From Laburnicola sp. R22_1 (taxonomy: Eukaryota; Ascomycota; Dothideomycetes; Pleosporales; Didymosphaeriaceae): a stretch of 64,000 bases of DNA. The DNA is taken from contig JACONQ010000005.1 of assembly GCA_014281115.1 (NCBI GenBank), forward strand, positions 2,976,001-3,040,000. The letters are read 5' to 3'. Positions 54,837 to 64,000 of the stretch are shown one piece after another (position 1 is the first letter of the stretch; every line of letters starts with the position of its first letter). A program made the position numbers and the translations under genes. Below the pieces are notes generated by a model. It was not told where the DNA came from, did no database searches, and saw only the letters and a program-made list of their open reading frames with translations.

Positions 54837-54930
54837 ACTGTTCCAATACCAGAATACCTCCAGAATACCTCCAAACTGTTCCAATACCAAACAGAGTACC
54901 TCCAGTTCTCCAAACCGTTCCAATACCACA
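54837..54930. repeat. Degenerate minisatellite
   Basis: GTTCCAATACC occurs at 54840, 54878 and 54917. AATACCTCC or AGTACCTCC words lie between, so units of 37-39 bases are repeated imperfectly. It lies between convergent genes and is not coding. Confidence 0.6.
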
Positions 54931-54988
54931 TTGTGGCGATACTATCTCGCATTTCAGCGGGCTTGTTCAGACTCAAGCCTAGTACTTG

Positions 54989-56508
54989 CTAACGCCTCTC
55001 TGTCGAAGGCCCTGGGGTACCCGACTTGGAGTCTGGCTGGGACTTTGTCTCTGAACCAGGGCGATCAGAACCGGTAGGACCGTTTCCTTGCGTAGGAGTA
55101 GCGTTGACCGCGATGCCGGGCTGGTGCTGATGTGGCTGCGCTGGCGCGGCAGCTGAATTCCCGGTGCCGGACGCTTGATATACTGGTTCTGGGGACGGTG
55201 CCATTGATCTCAACGGAGTCAGTATATTCGGCTCGGGAGAAAGGGAAGGTGCCATTGATCTCCTGAAGACATTGATCGGAGTCCACTGCGGTCCCTCTGG
55301 AACGTCCTCTATAGGGAGGCCTGCCGGGGAATTGCGAGGAGGTGGGGCAGTAGAGTCCGATGGGCCTTGGGACGCTTGGGACTCTGAACGTGAAGGACGT
55401 TTGTCATCGTTGGGTCCGTCGAACAATAGGAGTGTCTACGATTCATGTTAGCGTTATGAAGGTCAATTGCTGTTTTGATAGGCGAACTTACCGGTGAGTC
55501 ATCTTCATCCTCAGTCGATGAAGATTCAGTTGCGACCAGAGTTTCCCGATCCCTGTCGAAGCAGTGGCGAGGTTCGACCAACAAGGCATCGCTCATGGCG
55601 TTACGGTCCTGTAGCATGATGTGCCATGCCTCATTGCGGGCGTCCAAGAGATAGCGCAAGCATTGGAAGCAAAACCTCACTGGGTTGGGCTTGATGAAGC
55701 CCCGCTTCCGCAAGTTGAGTTGGAACTCTGATTTCGCCAGCGTGTTTCGCTGGTATACAATGATCTGCCGGCCGAACTCGTCAGGCTGCTCAGCTACAGG
55801 GTCCAGCGTGAGCCAGTCGACAAGTGGCTCAAGCCTGATCTCTTGCGATGAACGGGACGCGTTGTTTAGTATGTGGACCCTTCCGCAGAACGCGAAGCTG
55901 CAATCTGGTTCATAGCGGTCGCACAGCACAAAGGCAGAGTTGGCTAACGTTGTCAGAATCGCAATCGATCAAGAATCTCAAAATGGGAACGTACACTCTT
56001 CCAACTCGTTCGCGATTGCCGCTACACAATTCGCGATGTGCACCTCCTGCTCGCTGAAGGTGGTTCGTTGGAAAGCTGCAGCTCGGGCAGCAAGCTGCGG
56101 GCACTCACGCCAGGACTTTGCCTGCAATTTGGCCAGGTGCTGCGAAGGGACATCCTCGATACTGACGACTTCACCATGTTCGTCTTGGATGAACTTGCTG
56201 GGCAACAGGGTCGCGAGATGATCTCTCATCGCCTTTGCGCTCCCCGTGTTCCACCTGTTCTCGAAGCGGACTTGGACGGTACGTGGCCCACTGGTGAGAA
56301 CAGGGCCAAATCTCGGAAGGTCGGCCTGTCGGCCAGTCTCATCGATGTCTTGGTCGACATGCTTTCTGAAGTTGATGTCGAGCAATGGTCGCTCGTCGTG
56401 GCCAATGTCGATGATTGGTACCGGAAATTGGCAAGGCGTCTGTCGCGCAAGCGGGTGCTGGAGGTCTCCGCCCATGGGCGGTTGTTGCGATATATCTGGC
56501 AAAGACAT
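54989..56508 (-). CDS. Uncharacterised 470-residue protein
   Basis: Three exons (56508-55995, 55943-55492, 55435-54989) give 470 residues. It starts MSLPDISQQPPMGGDLQHPL. An ordered region of about 300 residues follows, including TVQVRFENRWNTGSAKAMRD, QRTTFSEQEVHIANCVAAIA, SNSAFVLCDRYEPDCSFAFC and EFQLNLRKRGFIKPNPVRFC. Several Cys are present but no zinc-finger spacing is clear. The C-terminal 145 residues are Pro/Ser-rich and contain a duplicated RSMAPS(L)SPEP peptide. No signal peptide or membrane segment is seen. I do not recognise a family. Both introns (51 and 56 bases) keep frame, which supports a real gene. Confidence 0.72.
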
Positions 56509-57732
56509 GTTAGTGGTGTTCTTGTGGTACGCAAATGTGGTGTGGAGATGTGGAACCGAAGTTGTTCGAGGAAAAGGTGCGAGGACCGGGCAGGCAAATA
56601 TATAGGGTCAGCCGCCCGCCCCGCAACCGAATCTAAGGTGAATAAGAAAAAGCTAAACATGCCAAGACCTTGAAAAGTGCAACTTCACCACCAGGACAAC
56701 GCTTAGACTCTAGGTGAAGAAGGACCTGGTTATGGTGAAGTAAAGACAACCCGTGGTGAAGAGCGGTGAACGATACTTTGATGTATCATGTGGACGGAGC
56801 TGGACAACCGCCCAACCTGTGTCGCCATTGATGGCCTGACTCGAGATAGGGTGTCTATAGACAACATGTATCTGCATCTCAGCAAGCAAAAGCGAAAGGT
56901 ATCAGGGATAGGCAACAATGTTAAGCAGATGCAGGCCGTGACCTACAACACAACAGTAAAAGCCAGCTCGTAGCGAGGGACAACGAGCTCCCTAGGGATT
57001 CCTTCATCGCGAGACATTCGTTCCATGGCGAACTTGATGTTGGCAAGTGATTTGCTGGTATATGGGATTGAAAGCTAAGAAGTGAAAGTGAAGAGGAAAG
57101 ATGCGTTGCGTTGCGGTTAAGGAAGGCACGGACGATAGTAGCTCCGCTCCGGCTCAATCGTTTGTTTGCCCCACACCGCATGCCCACCGCCTCAATCGCG
57201 TCTTCCTAGTTAAACAGGGGTAGTCTATGCTACATGCACTTGACGGGAACCATTTACGGAGATGGAAAATAGTGTGATCGGTGAGCTACATTGCTGCGGT
57301 ACAACAACACCCTCTTCTGCAGTTGGTCAACCATCGCGGACGACTTGTGGTGTAAACTGCCTCATCTTAATAGAATCTCGACTCGGCCGATCTCCCATCT
57401 ATGACTTTAGAATGACTTCATATCGATTCAACCGTATTTTCCTAGAGTGAAACACCGACTCGAGATTGCTCTAACTCTTGCCGGTACATCGGAGTCATAT
57501 GGCGCTTCGGCCGATACCCTAGGTACCATCATCATAAGGTAGTCAAAGAGATGAACGAAGGAAATCAAATTGAAACGGCGACAGAAAGAGCTCTCGGCTT
57601 CTCGAAAACGATATAGCTCAATGCATTACTCTCTCTGTCTCTGCTTTCAGTCTTGCCGCAACAAAATAAGACAACACAGACACAACATCCCCACCCCATC
57701 TGCACTGCCGCACTCAACACCCAACATCAACA
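56509..57732. other. Intergenic
   Basis: About 1.2 kb without a supported gene. A 211-residue plus-strand frame ending at 56673 is the antisense shadow of exon 1 of the previous gene. Confidence 0.5.
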
Positions 57733-58264
57733 TCACCAAAGTACCACCGCAGCCGCAGCCACCGCCCCAGCTCCCACATACTTTGGCATAGCAGTCTGCC
57801 TAGGTCCCGCATCCCCATGCACAACCGTACTCACAATCCTCTCCTCTTCATCAAGGATACTCTGCCAAGCGTCCTCGAAGCCATCTGGGGCCTTTTCGAA
57901 CCACTCCGGAAGAGGTGTATATTCCATCATGTCCCAGTCCCAAGTTACATCCCCAGGGATGCCTACGCCAGTAGCGACGTAGTCATTCCACTCCGAGATG
58001 GCGGCTTGCCAGTTGGCATCTGTCGTCAGAGCAGAGGCGTATGATGCTACGGCCGCACTGGCGTGGCTGACCAGCGACTTGGTGTAGCTTGAGTAGGAGC
58101 GTTGCTGGTAGGGGCTTAGTATTTTGATAACGACAGTACTGTGGGTTCTTGTGTACCTGGTCGACAAAAGTGAGACTGGCAATTGGTGTAGGGATATCGA
58201 TTCTATAAAACTGGGCGAGTGCCCTACCAGCGAAGGCTGCTATCGCGAAAGGAAACAGAAGCAT
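57733..58264 (-). CDS. Small secreted protein, probable GPI anchor
   Basis: Two exons (58264-58157, 58104-57733) give 159 residues. The signal peptide MLLFPFAIAAFAGRALA is followed by QFYRIDIPTPIASLTFVDQ. The intron joins in frame to QRSYSSYTKSLVSHASAAVA. The mature chain is short, acidic and Trp-rich (WDWDMMEYTPLPEWFEKAP) and has no cysteine. The end, MPKYVGAGAVAAAAVVLW, is a hydrophobic tail after a small-residue region (VVHGDAGPR), as in GPI-attachment signals. It may be a cell-wall or secreted virulence-type protein; no family is recognised. The unspliced frame of exon 1 would lose the whole domain. Confidence 0.7.
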
Positions 58265-59420
58265 TCTTGTGGCGAAATTGCGTGGTGAAGGTGTCGAGAA
58301 TTGCTGTGAGGATCAGAGGATCCAAAGAGAAGCAGTTTGGAAACCAAGCAGCGATGCGGAAGAATAGGTTGTTCAGTGTGCATATAGCTTTGAGTACTCC
58401 GCCTCGTAAGCTCTTGCACGTACATATATCCGCTGTCACCGGTCACTGTGACACAAAAGCTCGCATCCACTACCTCTGGATGATCGTGGGATGCCGCAGT
58501 ACCGACGCGAAGTTACGCAACGCATGTTCCCGTCCAGGCACCGTATCTCCGCATCGTGTAATCGTTACATCTGGTGATTGTATACGTAACTGACGATAAC
58601 GCAAGCCATTGAAGAGCTCTATACTGTCACAGTCCCTTGATTAGGGCAAGGCACGAGGTTCGATGTGTGGGTCTCTGAAACTTCGCAGGTGATCCATGCA
58701 AGGCACAAACACAAGAGGTAGACCGGTTTGCTTTTGCTGCTTCCGCTTCTCCACTTGCATCTCCGTTCTCCATCGCTCCCAATATAGCGTATCCGAAGAT
58801 TGTCGTCGATTACCGCTATCACATCCTAGTGTACTTGATCCCGATGCGGTATCCTCTATAGACCTTCCCACGCCTACAGTCTTTGCAGAAAGTACCCAAA
58901 ACTACCCCTTTCAATTTCCAAGCATTACATCCCTACTAAACACGCCCTCTAATAACACACCATATCGCACTTGCACTACAACTCCCCTATTCAATGCCCC
59001 ACTTCAATAAGACAGCCCATCAAAGCGTCTGCCGAAGCCCGATTAAAGAACGATGGCACAGACACGACCGCCACAAAAAAAGGCCATGATGAGCATACTT
59101 TCTATTGATACAACGAAGTAAATGTTCGGTATATTATCGGTATAGGTATCGTGCGTGCATGGGAGAACAGAAAAAAAAACATAAAGCAGAAAAAAAAGCC
59201 AACTATCTAAATCCCGCGAAGGGAAATCAGAAAAGAAAAACTCCGTCGCTAAGAAACACCCCATGATGCCTTGAATATGCTCACAAAAGAAAGAGGGGAA
59301 GAGGTAGATCCGCCCAAGAGTCGAAAGAGAAACCCGAAATCGCTATGTGGATGCGTCCTCCCATCATAGTACCATGGCCGTCGTTGTCGTTCATTCCATC
59401 ATCCCTCACCCACTCGTACC
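58265..59420. other. Intergenic
   Basis: About 1.15 kb with A-rich runs near 59070-59250, probably 3' sequence of the RhoGEF-like gene. No gene is supported. Confidence 0.5.
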
Positions 59421-62400
59421 CTAATACCTCAGCTTCCCCAGCAACGAAAAACAATAGGCACATTCCCTCTCGGTCTTCATCTGCACCATGAACACCCTCG
59501 CTCTCGCCCCACTCACACCCCCGGTAACCGCCGCCCTCCCAGCAATCCCATCAGCTCCCACAATATCCTCCCACACACTAACGGCAATGCCACTCCTGGC
59601 AACCCTCTCAAAGCAGCTTTCCGACAGCGTGACATCGAGCAGCGTCTCCTCTTTTGACTTGCCCACAATAACTATGCGTTTCTCTTGCGTGGGATCGCGC
59701 ATCCCGGGACTGCCTTGACCTTGGCGCATAGCGGACGTGGGGATGGAGGGGTCGGGTAGCATAATGGTGAGGCGTCCAGCACCCATATCGCGCCATTTGC
59801 TTACGGATTCACGTTCGTAGAGTCGGACTTTGGTGTTTGTGATACCTGCTGGCGCGCCTGCCGCGCGGCCTGGGGTGCTGGTGCCAGAACCCGACCCGCT
59901 GGAACCGGTGTCAAAGCTATTCGTACTGCGCGACCCTAATGTTGATCCTCTGATATTGAAGCGGCCATGCTTGCCGAAACTGAAGCGGCCGAGCGCACTA
60001 CGCAGCGCCGTGTTCATTGTACCGACAGACGACTCGGTAGCGGCTGAGATGGAAGCTGCGCGCGTGCTTGTCTTGCGGTAAGAACTGCGCCGACCGAGAG
60101 TACCCGTAATCCAGCCACTGGAAGCGCCGGGATTCGGACGCGCTGCATTCTGACGTTCCATGGCTTCGGCCCAGCTCGACTGCCCGTATGGTCCTCGCGC
60201 GTTTTGGAGGGCGATGTATGTGGGGTTGTTGATGCGCGAGTGGTTGATCATTGCGTATAGCTGTGCGCATTCTTGAGCATTGCGACTACGTAGCATAATA
60301 TTGTTTCCGCTTTTGATGCGTGATTCAGCTGTGGGTGGGGAGCGGATTGAGATATCGATGGCAGTTGATTTGCGAAGAGGAACCAGCGGCGTCAGCTCAA
60401 CCGCAATCAAGGGAGCTTTAGCCTCAAGCTGGATAATCTCATCGCCATCCGTCATGAAGGGCTTTGAATGTGTAGCCGTAACTTCAAATACCTCAATCTT
60501 TCCAGGAGTAACAACGATACTGCACTCATTGGGATGTAAGCTATCCCACCGACCTGCGTCCGACCACGTAAAAATAGAAGCAATCGCTTTCGTGGCTTGA
60601 CCGGAGCCATGCGGAACAGTTCTGTATGGAGTGTTTGATGCCGATTGGGAAGGAGTTATCGTTCCATTTGGCAGCGTGTAGATGGAACTTGGAGGAGACA
60701 CCTTGGGGAATTGTTGGGGCTGAGGTATCTGACTCAGTGGCATCAGCGGCGTGGGAACGTCATCTTCGAGCTCATCCCCAGATGATTCGGATGTTGTAGC
60801 CTCCTCGTCTTCGGAGATCTCTTCCTCGCTTTCACTTGACGATTCGGTGCAGGTGGATGGCTCGTATTCGTGCTTGAGAGGAGAAGAGGAACGTCGTTTA
60901 GTTCTAAGCCCTGATAGTGTTGGTGTGAAAACCGGAGTCTTCGATCCTTTCAGAGTGACAGGACTTGCAGGGCTTGATGTGCGGTGCGGTGGTGGTGGTG
61001 GGGGGCTATCATCAACCTCCGAGAGCGTGGGGTTTTCTTCTATAGATTCCTGCACCTCTTCGAGTTTAGATGGCGCAGATGCTGGTGGCTCAGGTGTTTT
61101 CATACGCCCTTCGGTCTTGACTGGGGTAGAGGGCTGACTAGACTTGCGTAGCTTGGGAATTGTAGGCAAATCCATAGTGGGAACCGAGGACGCTCGTCGA
61201 TGCACAACAGGCCGTACAGGAGGTTCGTAGTCTTCATCCACAGAGCGATCGTCTTCTTCTGATTCGTCTGAATATTCAACTTCCGCAGTAGGTAACCAAA
61301 CGCTGAAGCCCTTGCTTGGCTGAGACAATGCCGATGAGGTTGTTGACTGTGGCTGCTCGGATCGTTGGCGCTTAGATAAATTTCTGGTCGGTTTAGGTTG
61401 CGGTTGGGGCTCCGGTTCCTCTTCTATGGGATCATCCAGCACAATTTGCCTGGACGGTCGAGACGGAGAGGGTGACGAGAGGGTTTTGGACCGCCTCTTC
61501 GCCTTGGTGCGCTTCAAACTTGGGAGAGAGCCCGTTGAAGCAAGTTGCATCGCTTCATTCAGGCTTCGCGGTGTGCGCTGATTTGCATCGTCTTCGTCGC
61601 GATTTGTAGGTCGTGGAGAGACGGCATTTGCGCTATTCTCCACACGCGAATATGCTCCCAAGGGGGACAGCGGCGGACTTGACCCCATATGTCGTTCATC
61701 TATGATGACATCGCTGCTAGGCGGGGTGATCGGAGATACGGTTCGAGATTGTTTATGTCGATCGGGTGCATCAAAACTCCATCGCTTGGAGGTAACGAGA
61801 GCCTGCTCTCCAATAGGTATCTCAACCTCATGCGGACTGGGGGTTCGGCTCTTAAGCGGTAGAGTAGATCCAGTGGCTGCAGAAACCAGAGACGAAGAGG
61901 CATGGCTGCTTGTAGGTCGTGGCAACTTTTCCATAGCTTGGTCTCGCTTGAGCTCAGACAGTTGAGGCGGTATTGGGGTAAGACCCAACATATTTACCCA
62001 TTCGAACCCAGCTTGCTCATCATCTATTGTTAACGACATCACTTCACTCCACTCGTTTCCATCGGCGCGATATCCTCGGATCATTACGATGATTTCGCCC
62101 TCCTTATCTCCATTGCGCGCAGAGATGCGATTCAATTGTATAGGAGGAAGCAGGAGCCAGCGTTCCGCATTGCCTACTTCGCATATTAAGAGGTCTCCGC
62201 TGTTTCCATGCCCTGGTGCATCATCACGCAATAGCACCTCGACACGGCAATCGATCTCTTGTCCACTCGAGTGATATAGATGCAGATCGAAATGATCTCT
62301 CGCACGGACGCAACGATCGGGGTCGATACGTACGCCCGCAAGAGGGGCAAGACTAACAGGGTCGCGCGAACGCGTGGCGTCAATGTTCGAGGCAGCTTCG

Positions 62401-64000
62401 TCTTCTAGACGTGCGTGCTCGTCGTTCGAGCGTTTCCGAGCAGCATCAACGAGGTCTTGGAAGATAGTTGTCATTTTACCTGACCGCTCTGTGGGCTTGA
62501 CGTGATTGATGCCCTATCAGCAGTCAGTGGAGAACGCACATGAATATTCACATATCAACCAACCTTGATGGTCTTAGCAAGATATTTCAATCGGACCAAG
62601 GGACGCTTGAGCATGTACGCAACATCGACTCGTTCGCCCTCACCGTTAACGACGTAGCCTTCGGCATTGCGGGGCATTCCTTCGTCCCATGGCGCGCCAT
62701 CGTCGGGACCATTCACAACCTTCGCCGGCTTGAAAGGATCCTCGTCAGCAGAGGCAAGACTAATGACCACGTCTTGGAAGCCGAGACGCCAGGCAGCAAT
62801 ATAGTCGGTGTATACTCGTTGGGCGCTCTGTGCCCACGATAAGAACGCGTCCGAGTCCTCCTTGGGTACACGTTTGTGCAACACCTTCAGGCGCTCAAGC
62901 GAAACTCCCATATCAACGATGGGCTTCGTAACGGTATTTGGGTCGGTATGAGTTGATCGACTGAACAATCCAGCGGCAACGGCGGAGTCGGATTTGGATA
63001 GAACGCAACTGAGAAGCACAGGTATGACGCCGTCCACCAGGGTGCGGAGTTCTCGCATATATTTGTTTTCGTCTGAAGCAAGCTCGTTCATGATATCGCC
63101 AACTGTGGCAGTAGCTAAGCGGCTTCTGTTCGTTCTAATGCTCCGCGCGGACACAATACTCTTCGTGCTTGCCTTGGGCATGGAGAGCACCGAAATCAGG
63201 TCCGCGTGGCTCGCAAGCCTGTTGCGTCTTGTACTCTTGCGGCTCACAATGGTCGAAGTCTCCACACGGAACTGTGACTCCACTTCCGACGCAGCTACCG
63301 TCGAAATTGTGTTGCTTTCCTCAGTCATGCCTTCTCTTGCTTCTGAGTGCACGGCCTCAGAGGGTGCAGTTTGCTGCATCTTCGTTGCAAACGTATTCAT
63401 GGAGACAATCGTTGAGAGCGGTTTGCCCCTCGAGGGGAATACCCGGCGCATCGCTAGTTCCATTGCCTGCGGTTCAATAGAAGAGGACGGAGTAGATGAA
63501 GCGGGCTTCTCTTCCTTCTTCTGCAGTTCTCGAGCAGGCAATGACATTACGCGATCCTTTGTGGGCGAGTGTTGCGTGCGTCTGGCGCCACGGCGCTTTA
63601 GTGTAGGGGTAGGTGTCAATTCCCCCTCTTTGTCCGCAGTGGGTGACTCCGTGGGTCCTGCCGAAGACACTATCGATGCTTCCTCTGTTGCGGGTGGTTC
63701 TATCCGAATAGTGGAACTCCTCTTCCTCCTCCGTCGCCGGCTGTCGCTTGTACGCTCCGGGACATCCTCGACCGGTGCGTCTTTCGCGTCTGTAGATGCG
63801 CTCACATCCGATTTGTCTGCTTTTGAGGGCAGCTCTAAAGTAGAGACAGACTCTTTTGATTTGCGTCGGCGACGTGATTCTGGCTCGACGAATGGGTCTG
63901 GGGTTGTCTGGAGCCACGCTTCTAGACGACTTCCCAGCTTTTGGGGTGGAGTTGCAGGAGCAGCTGGTTCGGGTGCTTGGGGCGAAATGTCCTGCTCTTC
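59421..64000 (-). CDS. RhoGEF (DH)-like protein with PH/RanBP1-like C-terminus, 5' end outside the window
   Basis: Two exons (64000-62564, 62513-59421) show 1509 residues; the frame is still open at the window edge. The visible N-terminus is disordered and basic. A Dbl-homology-like domain starts TVGDIMNELASDENKYMREL and continues to VAYMLKRPLVRLKYLAKTIK. It is interrupted by the intron before GINHVKPTERSGKMTTIF. A PH-like segment follows (WLLLPPIQLNRIS; EWSEVMSLTIDDEQAGFEWV). After a long Ser/Pro-rich acidic linker, the C-terminus has another PH-like part and then VRLYERESVSKWRDMGAGRL, which resembles a Ran-binding/WH1-type fold. The role is probably GDP/GTP exchange on a Rho/Cdc42-type GTPase at sites of growth. 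Bud3-like GEFs are one possibility, but orthology is not established. Confidence 0.78.

Noticed and set aside
56038..56673. A 211-codon plus-strand frame
   Set aside because: It is the antisense of exon 1 of the 470-residue gene, whose own introns keep frame.

Overview
This window is nuclear DNA of a filamentous ascomycete (Pezizomycotina). Most genes have several exons, with GT-AG introns of about 46-105 bases and a few of 140-260. Gene spacing is about 2.7 kb. The gene set includes Ysh1/CPSF-73, a mitochondrial phosphate carrier, an AA9 lytic polysaccharide monooxygenase, a cytochrome b561 protein and an App1-type phosphatase. Dothideomycetes/Pleosporales is my best guess for the class, but nothing in the sequence proves it. 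I found no bacterial, viral or organellar block and no CRISPR array. I recognised no tRNA or rRNA gene.

Layout, left to right: Ysh1 endonuclease (+); a GNAT acetyltransferase with a long disordered N-terminus (-); the small GTPase Arl2 (+); a 1652-residue protein with gelsolin repeats (+); an AA9 LPMO (+); a small unknown protein (-); a membrane cytochrome b561 protein (+); a glutamine-rich protein (+); a WDR8/WRAP73-type WD40 protein (+); a short conserved protein whose 5' end I cannot place (-); an OSGIN-like flavoprotein (-); a VHS-GAT trafficking adaptor (-); an App1-type phosphatidate phosphatase (+); an MFS transporter (-); an unrecognised 584-residue single-exon gene (+); the mitochondrial phosphate carrier (+); an intracellular GH13 alpha-amylase with an internal stop codon (-); arginyl-tRNA synthetase (+); an OGFr-domain gene (+); a complex I NDUFB4-like subunit (-); a glutathione transferase (+); a BTB/POZ protein (+); an unknown 470-residue protein (-); a small secreted, probably GPI-anchored protein (-); and a RhoGEF-like gene that runs off the right edge (-).

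Most of this is ordinary core genome: mRNA 3' processing, tubulin and cytoskeleton, membrane traffic, lipid, mitochondrial and translation genes. I see no obvious cluster or operon. The accessory features stand out more. A short element occurs twice, with 77 identical bases; each copy is flanked by its own different 11-12 base direct repeat, as expected for target-site duplications. A second diverged repeat pair lies on either side of the arginyl-tRNA synthetase gene. The alpha-amylase is intact except for one TAG at a Trp codon of the family's K-W-H-W motif. That fits a fresh pseudogene, a RIP-type mutation, or a stop codon corrected by A-to-I editing of mRNA.

Exon boundaries were set by eye from GT/AG sites and reading-frame continuity, without transcripts. 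Each call rests on recognised family motifs, not on a database search.
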